A DNA stretch of 63,369 nucleotides, taken from assembly GCA_945900755.1 (NCBI GenBank), contig CAMDKS010000019.1:1-63369 (forward strand). The letters run 5' to 3'. Made by a program: the position numbers and the translations under genes. Below, piece after piece: positions 42,665 through 52,257 of the stretch. Within the stretch, counting starts at the first letter, position 1. Every line of letters starts with the position of its first letter. The notes under the pieces are model-generated. The model saw nothing but the letters and a program-made list of their open reading frames with translations. It did not search any database and was not told the origin of the DNA. Origin of the DNA: Bdellovibrio sp. ZAP7 (GTDB lineage: Bacteria; Bdellovibrionota_B; Oligoflexia; Oligoflexales; RGVZ01).

Positions 42665-45600
42665 TTAGTGACTCCACTGTTGCGGCATTTCCGTACTTGA
42701 TGCTGTCGACAATTGATCTGCGGTTTGAATCTGATTGGATTTTGAGTGAGCACTGATTCTTAAATCACTCTCCGATGCGGAGGCTGTAGCCGTACCTAGG
42801 TCTCCGCTATTGTATTCACTGCCCGTGTCATTGGCCCGGCCCGTCCCATTTCCGTTTGTCAGAGCTTGAGAGCTTCGATTGATCCACTCATTTTTCGCAT
42901 AAGACTGTGGGGATCGCTGTTTGCTCAGAAGGTTGTTGCCGTGGTACCTTTTGGAAATGTCTTTGAGGCGACTAATGTTTTGATTGAATCTAGTCTGACT
43001 TTTTAGCGTCGTCGGCTCGCCGGTACGTGCGGGAATGGACGTGATTTCATCGGCGAAATCTGCGGCAGCTTGGCCGAGCATGAAGCGAGCCTTGGGGCTA
43101 ATATTTGCTTGGTCTAAGCTTGCTACTTTGTCGAGTCGCGTAACGAGCTCAGAAAACAACTGACTTTTCGTCTCGATTTGTGCCGAAAGTTGTTTTTTGG
43201 ATTCATCTAGTCGACGCTCGTTGAAGACGCCTAAGGCGTGCTCTCCGAGCCGCATATTTGCATCCGCAGAAAGGCGTTTGTAGGCATCACCGAGGTCAAA
43301 TTTTGCCCTCTCGATCTGCTTGTCGATGCTGTCTAGGTCGTCGATCGCAGTTTGCTTGTCACCAGATTGATAGCGAATATTTGCAAGGCTTAGTTCAGAT
43401 TCTAATTTTTCTCTAGTTGTGCTTGAGAGGGCCTTCCTTTGTTCTGCAAGGTTGAGCGCTTGACTGTGCTCGCCTCCCATAAGTAGGTAGGATATGGCTG
43501 TGTCGTACCCAGAAAGTTTGTCGGCCTTTGATTTGCTACCGTTAGCTCGCAGTTTGGCCGCTTGCGCTGCGCCTTTAAAGTCTTCCTCTGCGAGGGCCAG
43601 TTGTTCCGCTCGGTCAAGCCCAACCCCATTTTTCGCGTGCTCGGGGAATTTTTCAGATAGCTTGATGTATGTTTTTACGGAGTCTCCAAAACGCATTTGG
43701 TATTCTTGCGACCGCGCAACTAAGTAGGTCATGTCGCCGCCAAATTTCTTATAGCCTTTTTTCAGGTACACTTCTGCACTCGCCTGTGCACGAGAATAGT
43801 CGCCAGAAATAGCAACAAAGTAGGCTCCATCTCGCCAGATCTGCTCGTTTCCTGGTACCTTCGGAAAGTCGGAAGCTACTTTTAGGAGTAGGCGGCCGGC
43901 ATCGTCCGTTTTACCTGCTTTGGCTAGTCTTGTAGCCTCTTCATTGGAGGCCGAAGACAATACTCCGAGAAGTTCGACTTGAAGATTTTCGCCGAGCGTA
44001 TTTGATTTTTCGAGTTTCAAAAAATTTGAGACACTTTCAATAACTTCTTTTGGTTCGCCGGTTCGCAATTTTGCGAACACTAGCCCACGGATGGCAATGG
44101 CTCGTTGACCGGTCGATGGATTTGACAGGAGTGCGCGCTGCCAGAAGCGACTGGCTTGCTCGAATTGGTTGTGGTCGCGGTTTGTGCTGGCTGCCACTAA
44201 TAGTAGATCTGTTGACCTGGATTGTCCAGGAAAGCGATTGGCATGCTCTTCGACCGCAGCTTCTAACCGATGCAGGGATTCAAGGGTAGGTGGATGGCTC
44301 ACTGGATCAATGCGTTTTTGGACCGCAGATTCAAAGCTTGAGCGCCAAATTTTTTCTAGGGTGAGAACTCTTTGAAAGTGCGCTGCAGTGAGGATGGCCT
44401 CAGGAGTCTTGAGTGAAGAAATGAGTGCACCATACCGCTTTTCAGCCTCCTGTAGGTTGCCAGCGAAATATTGGCAATTAGCAATTTTAAGCCGTAGGTC
44501 GGGGGCCGTGTCTGTATTTTGTTGATCATCGAGTAAAATCAGGTAGTGGGTTGATGCCATGTTAAACTTTTTTGGGTTTCCGGAGGCAAGGCCATCCTCA
44601 TAGTAGGTCGCAGCCACGGCCTCGGCCGCACTTCGAGATAAGCCTTCCATATATCTAATGACGTCAGGGTCATCACGGTGCTGATTTCGCCAGAGTGACT
44701 GTTGTGGTAAGAGCATGCTTAGTTTTTCTAGAGTTTCTAGACGGGATGCCTTTTTTTCAAGTTGACTCTCACTTGCGGCCTTTGCTTTGAGAATATCTGG
44801 GTACTCGCGACGAAGCGCAAAGTGTGAGGCGGCGAGATTTCCAACGTTAAGTGCCTTAGTGTGTAGGTTTGCCGACTGATATTGCTGCATCAGTACTAAG
44901 GCCGTGCCCGCACCAAATATTTGGTAGTCCTTAGAATTTAACACTTCTTTAATCTGCGTGTCGTTGTCATTCTCGTAGAGAGCGAGGCCGGTAAGTTCCG
45001 CGATATCGTGAGCAATGCGATCTTTTTGCCGCACCGATTTTGACAATACTCCGGGTGCTACAACGCGCCGTGCAGCCGATATGGCAGCGTTGGAGTGGCC
45101 AGCCTTATAGTTTGCCCAGGCTAGTCGGTAGTAGGTTCTCAGTTCGTCCAAGCCTTTGTCGGTTTCATCGAGTTCGGCAAGAATTTTTTTTGCCCGTTCG
45201 TAGTTCTTTATGGCGGTTTCAGGGTCCCCACTTTCGAAGGCTCCGTCGCCGGAAGCGATATTTCCATAAAACGTGAAGCGATCTTCGCCTGTGGCTGCAA
45301 GCTTCTTCCAGATTTCAGCTGCAGTGCGAGGCTCATCGTTGGCTTCGAGCAACGTTGCGCGGAGGTACAGAGCATCAGTTCTGTAGGCAAAATTTTTGTG
45401 ATTTTCTTCAATAGATTTCAATATACCAAGTGCTGTCCTTCTCGAATCTTTGTCTGATCCATCCGCAATTGATTTTTTTAGGGAGGCCAATTCGGAATGC
45501 ATCTGTGCCAAATTTAGGAGTACATAAGGACGATTTGTCGCGGTTGGGGTTTTTTCTAGATTGTCATTGTAGCGATTGATGGCCGCATCAAGAGTCGCAA

Positions 45601-45871
45601 TTCGTTGTTCTATGAGGACTTTTTCCTTGCCGGTATACATACTCTCAAGCCCGTCACGGGCGCGTTGATATTCTTCAACGCTCGAGGCCTTTTTTTTGCT
45701 TTCGTACTCTTGGAAGGCATCCCAGAAGTGCTGGTATGCAACGAGTGCCTGTGGGTCGGGTATTTCGCCCGGATCAAACCCGGGTGGTTGAGCTGCGAGT
45801 GCATTCATAGGTGCAGCCAGAGCGGCTACAAAAATGCTGCTAACCATGATTTTCTTGCTTATCGAGGCCAT
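42665..45871 (-). CDS. large exported TPR protein (AgmU/GltD-like)
   Basis: 1068 aa. Signal peptide with ALA cleavage (about residue 26). Helical repeats throughout: classic TPR pairs such as AAEIWKKLAATGEDRFTFYG, AIKNYERAKKILAELDETDK and ARLAKAGKTDDAGRLLLKVA, with several longer alpha-solenoid stretches between. The last 80 residues are Ser/Asn/Gln-rich. It starts within the end of the preceding gene (13-nt overlap) and its stop precedes the TPR lipoprotein ATG by two nt, so it is tightly coupled. Presumed periplasmic scaffold of an envelope-spanning complex. Confidence 0.8.
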   Translation of the reverse strand: MASISKKIMVSSIFVAALAAPMNALAAQPPGFDPGEIPDPQALVAYQHFWDAFQEYESKKKASSVEEYQRARDGLESMYTGKEKVLIEQRIATLDAAINRYNDNLEKTPTATNRPYVLLNLAQMHSELASLKKSIADGSDKDSRRTALGILKSIEENHKNFAYRTDALYLRATLLEANDEPRTAAEIWKKLAATGEDRFTFYGNIASGDGAFESGDPETAIKNYERAKKILAELDETDKGLDELRTYYRLAWANYKAGHSNAAISAARRVVAPGVLSKSVRQKDRIAHDIAELTGLALYENDNDTQIKEVLNSKDYQIFGAGTALVLMQQYQSANLHTKALNVGNLAASHFALRREYPDILKAKAASESQLEKKASRLETLEKLSMLLPQQSLWRNQHRDDPDVIRYMEGLSRSAAEAVAATYYEDGLASGNPKKFNMASTHYLILLDDQQNTDTAPDLRLKIANCQYFAGNLQEAEKRYGALISSLKTPEAILTAAHFQRVLTLEKIWRSSFESAVQKRIDPVSHPPTLESLHRLEAAVEEHANRFPGQSRSTDLLLVAASTNRDHNQFEQASRFWQRALLSNPSTGQRAIAIRGLVFAKLRTGEPKEVIESVSNFLKLEKSNTLGENLQVELLGVLSSASNEEATRLAKAGKTDDAGRLLLKVASDFPKVPGNEQIWRDGAYFVAISGDYSRAQASAEVYLKKGYKKFGGDMTYLVARSQEYQMRFGDSVKTYIKLSEKFPEHAKNGVGLDRAEQLALAEEDFKGAAQAAKLRANGSKSKADKLSGYDTAISYLLMGGEHSQALNLAEQRKALSSTTREKLESELSLANIRYQSGDKQTAIDDLDSIDKQIERAKFDLGDAYKRLSADANMRLGEHALGVFNERRLDESKKQLSAQIETKSQLFSELVTRLDKVASLDQANISPKARFMLGQAAADFADEITSIPARTGEPTTLKSQTRFNQNISRLKDISKRYHGNNLLSKQRSPQSYAKNEWINRSSQALTNGNGTGRANDTGSEYNSGDLGTATASASESDLRISAHSKSNQIQTADQLSTASSTEMPQQWSH

Positions 45872-48219
45872 TGGGAGGCTCCTCCTTGTTCGACGTCACG
45901 AAGGTTATCACTAAGAATTTGCACTTCTAGATCTTTCTTTTTTTGGTTTGACTCATGCTGATTCTTGATTTTGACATTGGTCAGGTACTCGAGGTCTCCT
46001 GCCCACTTATATTGACGCGCCATGCGCTGGTTTATGCCATTCTCAAAATGGGCCATGATTCCTCCCAAGCTCTCTCCACCGTAGGTCTCCAAAACGCCGT
46101 TCAAGTGGTGCAGATCTTTGCCAAGGGCTTCCTTTGTTTTGTCCAATTTTGCTATGGTCTCGAAAACATTTGCTAGATCGCTGCCAGCTTTGTTTTTTAG
46201 GTTTTTGATGTTTGTATTGAGATTTGTGATGACGTCCTGCCAAAGAGCCCACGTGGATCGGCTGTCTTCGTCATCGAGGGAATCTAGAATTTGTCCGGAG
46301 GCCGGTTCATAGCCTGCGATGATTCGAGACTCTTCGTGAAGAGACGACGCATATTGCTGAAGGATGTATAGGATGTCGTTTAGTCGGCTTTGCTCGACGA
46401 TATTGTTGGCCTGAATTTTTCTGATCTCCAACAGAGTGTCTAGCATATCTTGACGAGCGGATGCGACCTTGTCACCCAGGTGGTTTTGATCGGAGGCGGT
46501 GCCTAACTGAGGTGCAGGAGATTCTAGCCCGTTTTTATCCCCGGGGCTATTTTTTGCTGTTGCAGACGTCGAAGGAATCGTCTGGTTTTCGGCCGCTATT
46601 TTATTTAGTTTTTCCCATTTTTGAGCCAATCTTACTAGTTGCTCTGCTGGTGCCGCCCAGGTCACCCAACGCTTAGCCTGACGCGCTAATTGCGAGCGTT
46701 TTTCAAAGAGCGACTGCCTGCGGTGTTCGCTGGCCGAGAGCTTTTGTTTATCCAAGTCCGTCAATACGCTAGCAAGTCTTTGACGCTCGGTAAAAGCCAG
46801 TTTTGATCCAGCGAGTAGCACGTCGTCGGCGAGCCGGTCATATTGCTCCATACTGTTTGCCAGTGCAGGTTTGAATTGTCGAAGATCACCCTTTGCTATG
46901 GCATAGATAAGTGCTCGCTCCGCACCGTCAACATCAGCGAGGCGCTGATTCATTTCCGACATCTGCCTAAACATAGCTAAAATTTCTTCTAACTCTGGAG
47001 ATGCTGCCACTTGGCCGCGAGTCAGCTTTGCAAGCCTAAGGGCATCCTCGTGACGAAGAGATGGTCCGATGAATTCTTTTGATAGGGCTCCTTGAATGGC
47101 TGTTAGTTTTGTTGACGTTCCCGCAATGCTGGCCTTGGCAGCTTCCAGGTCCCCAGAGCGTAAGTCAAGCCAAGAGAGTAGCACTCGAAGTTGCGTGGAT
47201 TCGTCGTGGTCTGGAAATTTGGTTAACCAAAGATGTGCAAGCGACCGGGCCTCGTCATCGCGACCAAGTCGAATGAGAACAAACGTTTTTTCAAAGGCGG
47301 CTTCACGGTAAGACTCGGAGGAGTCGGAAAGTTGATTGTAGGCAGCTAGTGAGAGCTCTGGTTTTTTATTTTTCACGAGAACTCGCCCCAAGGACAGCCG
47401 AGCATTATCCTTAGTTTTTTGGCTCAGGCCGTCAATTTGAAGCAATGTTTCCAATTGGGCTGTGGCCGTGTCCCAGTCTTTGTCACTGATCGCGATCAAG
47501 GCTCTAAAAAATTTAGCTCTTGCTTTTGTCTCGGGTACATCGGCACGACCATCCACATCACTTAACCAGTCGATGGCTAAGCTCCTTCTCCCAACGTTGT
47601 TGCCAGCCACGGCCGTGAGGTACTTAAGTTCTTCGGCTACGGCTGCAGGGTGCTGCATGGCTGATATGGTCGACAGAAATGCGGAGAGCTCCTGCTGATT
47701 CGTCTCACTGGACTTTGTGGCAATGCGAACGAGGCGTTCAAAGGTTTCTGTCAGGTCCGACATGTCGACGGATGGTTTCGTTGTAAATGTGGCAAGGTAG
47801 CGCGTATAGGCCCTTGTGGCTCGCAAAAGTTGACCTTGCTCCTCGTAGGCTCGTCCTAGCATGAATTGTGCCTTTAACCAGGTTTTCGGTTCTGGCTTCT
47901 GTGACAAACTTAGAAAGGAGGAGGCCTCGTTAATGACCGTTAACCAATCTTTGGCTTTGAAGGCTACGGAAGCGTATTCGAAGGCACGCATGGCCTCCAC
48001 AAGGTGAGTTCCATAGCCGGACTCATTTGCCGTGCGTGGGACGGCCGAAATCTGTTGATCGAGATCTCGCAGTTTTGCCTGGGTTTTTTTAAATTCGCGT
48101 TCTGGAGCCCCGACTTCTGAGTCCCCACTGTTTTTAGGCGTTTGCGCACTGACTGGTGACAGTCCTGCCATGCATGCTGCGACAAAGGTAAGACTTGGAA
48201 GTAGTATAGATCGACTCAT
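45859..48219 (-). CDS. exported TPR/coiled-coil protein
   Basis: 786 aa with a signal peptide ending VSA (about residue 25). Residues 50-400 are TPR-like (LMFMLGRAYEEQGQLLRATR-type pairs: FMLGRAYEEQGQLLRATRAY; RLSLGRVLVKNKKPELSLAA). The C-terminal half is long-helical with coiled-coil character (QARQAKRW..., NTNIKNLKNKAGSDLANVF, DKTKEALGKDLHHLNGVLE). Overlaps both neighbours by 4 and 13 nt. No enzyme motif. Part of the gliding-type operon; probably a periplasmic structural subunit. Confidence 0.78.
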   Translation of the reverse strand: MSRSILLPSLTFVAACMAGLSPVSAQTPKNSGDSEVGAPEREFKKTQAKLRDLDQQISAVPRTANESGYGTHLVEAMRAFEYASVAFKAKDWLTVINEASSFLSLSQKPEPKTWLKAQFMLGRAYEEQGQLLRATRAYTRYLATFTTKPSVDMSDLTETFERLVRIATKSSETNQQELSAFLSTISAMQHPAAVAEELKYLTAVAGNNVGRRSLAIDWLSDVDGRADVPETKARAKFFRALIAISDKDWDTATAQLETLLQIDGLSQKTKDNARLSLGRVLVKNKKPELSLAAYNQLSDSSESYREAAFEKTFVLIRLGRDDEARSLAHLWLTKFPDHDESTQLRVLLSWLDLRSGDLEAAKASIAGTSTKLTAIQGALSKEFIGPSLRHEDALRLAKLTRGQVAASPELEEILAMFRQMSEMNQRLADVDGAERALIYAIAKGDLRQFKPALANSMEQYDRLADDVLLAGSKLAFTERQRLASVLTDLDKQKLSASEHRRQSLFEKRSQLARQAKRWVTWAAPAEQLVRLAQKWEKLNKIAAENQTIPSTSATAKNSPGDKNGLESPAPQLGTASDQNHLGDKVASARQDMLDTLLEIRKIQANNIVEQSRLNDILYILQQYASSLHEESRIIAGYEPASGQILDSLDDEDSRSTWALWQDVITNLNTNIKNLKNKAGSDLANVFETIAKLDKTKEALGKDLHHLNGVLETYGGESLGGIMAHFENGINQRMARQYKWAGDLEYLTNVKIKNQHESNQKKKDLEVQILSDNLRDVEQGGASQWPR

Positions 48220-49004
48220 TTTATTTCGACCTCCGACATTTTTGCCACGGGCTGTGAGCCGTCACCTTTTGCGTCGTTTATTTCGATAGAGACAGTCTTT
48301 CTTGCTTTACCATCGGCAACGTTAAACGTGAATGATTGCTGAAGGCCCTTCTTATTCCAGGATGGCATCTCGAGGCCGTCGGTGCTCAGGGGGGCGAGCG
48401 TGGCTGTCAGATCGATGCGATGTTCACCGGGTTGCAGTGGTCCGTAGAATAGAGGGATCGATCTTGTCGGCATCCAGAGGCCGGCAGGATCTATTTGATT
48501 GTAAAGGGTGTTGCCGTCGAGGCGTGCAGTTAGTGTGCGAATTATAAATTTTGTTTCATTTCCAGATTTCACCTCGACCATGACTTGATTGTCAGTCACC
48601 GAAGCTTCATAGACTCCACTGCGTAGCTTGCGAAGATCGGATTCAAGAATTTCTATGCGCCCGTCATATTCATTTATTTTTTTCTGAAGCTCTTGAATAT
48701 TTTTTCCAGAGGTCGTGTTCCCCTTGATGCTGGTGGCAGCTCGTGGCGAATAGGTTTGAGTTGGTTTACTTGCCTTGATCGAAGTTCCTGCGGCATCGGC
48801 ATCCTCGTCGAGAGTTAACGGGCTGGCCTCTTTGTCCAGCAGGCGCCGATCAAGCTTATCCAAGACACTTTCAATTTTTCTATCCGGTTGCTTCGGAGAT
48901 TTCGTGGACGATGCTGCCATACCCAACTCGGATGTCAGCAGTAAAAAAACAACGCATAGATAGGCAGCGCAGGTTTGTTGTTTGACTAGGTTTTCTGGTC
49001 TCAT
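48216..49004 (-). CDS. exported coiled-coil and beta-sandwich protein (AgnA-like)
   Basis: 262 aa with an N-terminal signal or anchor helix (about 12-31). A Lys/Glu-rich coiled coil lies at about 102-130 (IQELQKKINEYDGRIEILES), followed by a beta-sandwich: VTDNQVMVEVKSGNETKFII, LTARLDGNTLYNQIDP, RSIPLFYGPLQPGEHRIDLT and SFTFNVADGKARKTVSIEIN. Similar-looking proteins occur in the G1 gliding operon of myxobacteria and are often mislabelled dihydrolipoamide acetyltransferase; I recall this as AgnA-like and hold it loosely. Coupled to the 786-aa gene by a four-nt overlap. Confidence 0.65.
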   Translation of the reverse strand: MRPENLVKQQTCAAYLCVVFLLLTSELGMAASSTKSPKQPDRKIESVLDKLDRRLLDKEASPLTLDEDADAAGTSIKASKPTQTYSPRAATSIKGNTTSGKNIQELQKKINEYDGRIEILESDLRKLRSGVYEASVTDNQVMVEVKSGNETKFIIRTLTARLDGNTLYNQIDPAGLWMPTRSIPLFYGPLQPGEHRIDLTATLAPLSTDGLEMPSWNKKGLQQSFTFNVADGKARKTVSIEINDAKGDGSQPVAKMSEVEIK

Positions 49005-49006
49005 GG

Positions 49007-50296
49007 TTACCTCCGGACGGTTTGTGATGCGGATTTGCTGATACGGACAATGGGTAGTGAACGGCGAAGCAGTGCGCCTTCGCGCATTGGGAGACGAATT
49101 TCGTAAGACTGAGGAAGTGGTTGGTCAATTTTTGTCGTAGTAATGCTAGCGGTAAGGCACGGATTTAGTTTGGCAATGGAATCAGGAGATAGGAGTGTGA
49201 CCTTTGAAATATTCCGCATGGTCATTGGCTTTGAAAGGGAAATGATGTCGGGTGAGGTCTGGTTTTTTTTCAATTTGACCAGCCCAGTCGCTGTGAGCAA
49301 TTCATAGGTTCGCGCTGCAGCTAAGAATTCCGCATAGAAATTTTTGCTAGCGAAGCCAAACGATGATGATTTGTAATTATTAATAATGCTTCCGAGTTGC
49401 TTTGTGCCAAGCTCTTTTGCAGCTTTGCTCATGCCGCCACGTCCGTGATTATAGGCGGTGATGGCCAGTGGCCATGAATTTAGGCCGCGATAATTTTCCA
49501 AAAAAAGTTGCGCTGCGGCATGGGTCGCTTTGTAAGGATTATTTCGTTCGTCGACGAGAGAGCCGACATACATGTACTCGCGTGCTGTGTCTGGCATAAA
49601 TTGCCAAATTCCGGAGGCCCCAACTTTGCTTTTTGCCTGCAGATTGAACATTGATTCCACAAACGGAAGTCGCGTCAGGGTTACCGGTAAACCATATTGG
49701 CGAAAGGCCTTTTCCATGTAGGGCATGAATTCTTGGGCTCTTGTAGCCGCGGCAATAAACGTGTCAGCAAGTCCTCCCTGGCCTCGAAATTTGATGTTGC
49801 CATTGTAAAGACGAGCGAGCGTGGACGGATCTTTGCTATAGACGTCAAAAATACGTTGTTCAATCGGACCAAATTTTACGGCGGCTTCTTTTAATTTGAC
49901 GAACCGCTCGACCGCCACATCATAGCGGGAGATGTAGTTTTTCACGAGATTGGTTTGTTCGCTTGATGCGACTGAGGTGACATTACCATCATTAGTAATG
50001 TAGTGATCAAAATTGATGACATCAATCATGACCAACGGGTCAGTGAGATCGTGAATAATGACGCTACTTGACTGATATTTTTGAAAGACGGCCTCCCAAA
50101 ACCGAACTTGTCGCCGCACGAAGGGATCGGTCGGAAAATCTTGATCGGCGTTTTTTGCGACAGTTGCATTTGCCTGACGCTTAATTTTGATGGTGTGGTT
50201 CGCCCCAAGCAAATTGGACGCAGGCAAGCCAATCGTTGCAACGATTAATAGCTGCAGCGCTTTTAGGTGGAAAGTTTTTAGATTTGCACCAACCAT
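49007..50296 (-). CDS. MltD-like lytic transglycosylase
   Basis: 429 aa, exported (N-terminal signal helix about 10-30). The SLT domain at about 200-330 has YGLPVTLTRLPFVESMFNLQ with catalytic Glu214, then KSKVGASGIWQFMPDTARE and AITAYNHGRGGM, all as in MltD/Slt. It cleaves the glycan strands of peptidoglycan with formation of 1,6-anhydro-MurNAc. No LysM repeats are visible. GGAGAGCGA precedes the ATG. First gene of the five-gene operon, which suggests it opens the cell wall for an envelope-spanning assembly made by the TPR proteins. Confidence 0.88.
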   Translation of the reverse strand: MVGANLKTFHLKALQLLIVATIGLPASNLLGANHTIKIKRQANATVAKNADQDFPTDPFVRRQVRFWEAVFQKYQSSSVIIHDLTDPLVMIDVINFDHYITNDGNVTSVASSEQTNLVKNYISRYDVAVERFVKLKEAAVKFGPIEQRIFDVYSKDPSTLARLYNGNIKFRGQGGLADTFIAAATRAQEFMPYMEKAFRQYGLPVTLTRLPFVESMFNLQAKSKVGASGIWQFMPDTAREYMYVGSLVDERNNPYKATHAAAQLFLENYRGLNSWPLAITAYNHGRGGMSKAAKELGTKQLGSIINNYKSSSFGFASKNFYAEFLAAARTYELLTATGLVKLKKNQTSPDIISLSKPMTMRNISKVTLLSPDSIAKLNPCLTASITTTKIDQPLPQSYEIRLPMREGALLRRSLPIVRISKSASQTVRR

Positions 50297-50651
50297 TCGC
50301 TCTCCATAGCCAACCTATGCAAATTCATTCTTTGCGACTCAATGAATTCAAGTGGCATTCATTATTCATTTTAACCCTTGTTTCATGGAGATCCAAAGCT
50401 TCTTACCGCGTCAAAGCATTGACGATAAAGGAATTGATGCGCTAATGTTATGTTCTTGGCAGAAAGTTTTGTTTTGACCAAATTCTGAAAAGTACATATC
50501 GCACCACTATTAGCAGAGTCAATGTCCCCGAGGTCGGCGTGTCTATCTGATGGCTAACGCCCCAAGATCTGCGGTTGTTTGCAGATGTGGTATGATTATG
50601 TCAGAAATTTTGATCGGTGAAATGTAAGCGTCCAATGCCGAGGTAGAACCT
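50297..50651. other. intergenic region between divergent genes
   Basis: A 355-bp spacer holding the start regions of the transglycosylase operon and of the oxygenase gene. Apart from one extended -10 promoter candidate nothing distinctive is seen; no hairpin with a T run. Confidence 0.4.
50588..50596 (+). promoter_or_regulatory. extended -10 promoter candidate for the oxygenase gene
   Basis: TGGTATGAT gives a TG extension with a near-consensus -10 box (TATGAT 50591-50596). No good -35 at 16-18 nt upstream, as is usual for extended -10 promoters. The start codon lies 55 nt further on. Confidence 0.35.
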
Positions 50652-51656
50652 GTGTCCATTTCTCATTTACCTATTATTGACATCGGACCCTTGCGCCGCG
50701 GAATCGGAGATTCTGAGGTTGTCGCAGACGCCATTGCGCAAGCCTGCACGGACACAGGATTTTTCTACGTCACTGGCCACAACATTTCCGAAACCCTGCA
50801 ATCCAGACTCACGGATTTAAGTTCAGATTTTTTCGATCAAGATGACGCCTCTAAAAACAGAGTCTGTATGGCCAAGGGCGGGCCTGCGTGGCGCGGATTT
50901 TTCCCTGTGGGTGGAGAGCTAACTTCGGGCGTGCCTGACATCAAAGAGGGAATCTATTTTGGTGCTGAACTTGGGGCTTCCCATCCTCTTGTGTTAGCGG
51001 GTACGCCGCTCCACGGCCCCAATCAGTTTCCTGACTATCCTGCCGAGTTGCGGGACGTGGTGCTGGAATACATCAGCGAGATGATTAGTCTGTCGCACTG
51101 CATCATGCGAGGTGTTGCTTTGAGCCTTAAACTTCCACCCAACTATTTTGAGGAAGGTGCGATGCGTGATCCTCTCGTTTTGTTTCGCATATTTAATTAT
51201 CCGGTTCCTAAGGAAAGTGAAGTCAATGAGTGGGGAGTCGGTGAGCACACTGACTATGGCTTCCTTACCGTTTTAAAGCAGGGGGATAATGGTGGGTTAG
51301 AAGTGAAATCAAGGGGAGGGTGGATTTCAGCACCGCCGATTCCGAATTCCTTCGTCTGTAATATTGGAGATATGTTAGATCGATTGACCGGAGGTCTATA
51401 TAAATCAACGCCGCACCGAGTGAAAAATTCCTCTGGACGTAAGCGGATGTCATTTCCATTTTTCTTTGATCCCAACTTTTTTTCTAAGGTGGAAATTCTT
51501 CCCCTTTCTAAATCAAAGGCCGAGCTCGATGATTCTCTAGAACGTTGGGATAAAGCCAACCCACATGCTTTTGAGGGTACCTACGGTGATTACGTCATCA
51601 GTAAAGTGGGCAAGGTGTTTCCAGGTCTAAAATCGAAAGTAATTTCAGGTAAATAG
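50652..51656 (+). CDS. 2-oxoglutarate/Fe(II)-dependent oxygenase
   Basis: 334 aa of the isopenicillin-N-synthase-like DIOX superfamily. The iron triad is His199 and Asp201 (GEHTDYGFL) and His255 (KSTPHRV), and Arg265 with Ser267 (RKRMSFP) binds the 2-oxoglutarate carboxylate. N-terminal DIOX_N region at about 5-115 (HLPIIDIGPLRRG; DTGFFYVTGH). GTG start. Bacterial homologues are often annotated as isopenicillin N synthase family oxygenases; the substrate is unknown. No neighbouring biosynthetic genes. Confidence 0.9.
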   Translation: MSISHLPIIDIGPLRRGIGDSEVVADAIAQACTDTGFFYVTGHNISETLQSRLTDLSSDFFDQDDASKNRVCMAKGGPAWRGFFPVGGELTSGVPDIKEGIYFGAELGASHPLVLAGTPLHGPNQFPDYPAELRDVVLEYISEMISLSHCIMRGVALSLKLPPNYFEEGAMRDPLVLFRIFNYPVPKESEVNEWGVGEHTDYGFLTVLKQGDNGGLEVKSRGGWISAPPIPNSFVCNIGDMLDRLTGGLYKSTPHRVKNSSGRKRMSFPFFFDPNFFSKVEILPLSKSKAELDDSLERWDKANPHAFEGTYGDYVISKVGKVFPGLKSKVISGK

Positions 51657-51796
51657 GCCTTTGAAAACCCCCGATAAAAGGGAGTCTTGGCCATGGATTG
51701 CGGCCCAATTGAACATTTGGCCTAGGTTTTTATTGGCTGGAGCGATTTTGGTTTACAAGTGCAGGTATCTATATAATGGTCATGATTCATTATTAT

Positions 51797-51869
51797 CGGG
51801 CTGTAGCGCAGTTGGTAGCGCGTACGCTTGGGGTGCGTGAGGTCGTGGGTTCGAATCCCGCCAGCCCGA
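51797..51869 (+). tRNA. tRNA-Pro (anticodon GGG)
   Basis: Cloverleaf of 73 nt. Acceptor stem CGGGCTG pairs with CAGCCCG, discriminator A. The anticodon stem TACGC/GCGTG holds loop TTGGGGT, so the anticodon is GGG (Pro CCC/CCT). T-arm GTGGGTTCGAATCCCGC. CCA is not encoded. The last 43 nt are repeated downstream at 53261-53303, marking an integration site. Confidence 0.95.
51827..51869 (+). repeat. attachment-site-like repeat, left copy (tRNA-Pro 3' part)
   Basis: The part of tRNA-Pro from the anticodon loop to the 3' end, repeated at 53261-53303 with a single T/A difference. Integration at the 3' half of a tRNA with reconstruction of the gene is the classical pattern of tRNA-targeting elements. 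Confidence 0.85.
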
Positions 51870-52257
51870 CTCAATTCCCCAAATCAAATCACATGTTTTA
51901 AAAAATTAGCTCGCGGTAAAAAGTGGGAATTCCACTGCGTGGGAACAATAATTGTGTCCTCGGCCCGAACTCGACGAGAAAGCCCCATTCTATTCCCATG
52001 TCACGGGATGTGGGCCTTGCCTTGGTCGGTTGACAGTGGCAATTAGACTAGACTCCAACATCAGTTTGACGCCATTCGAGGAAAGTTGAGATAAGGCAGA
52101 ACAAATATTTAATTGAGATTGCTACAATCAAAACTATTTTTCGTACCTATTACAGTCTGTTACAATGTTTCCCCTAAATCTTGTTGAATTCGTGCCGAAC
52201 AGGCTCTCGTCCGCATTGGGCGGGCAGGACTAACTCTGAAAAATAGATGAGGCGAAT
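51870..52257. other. gene-free left part of the tRNA-flanked segment
   Basis: 388 bp without a supported gene. TACAAT at 52161-52166 could be a -10 box for the DUF805 gene, but its -35 is poor. No integrase fragment and no terminator recognised. Confidence 0.4.
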
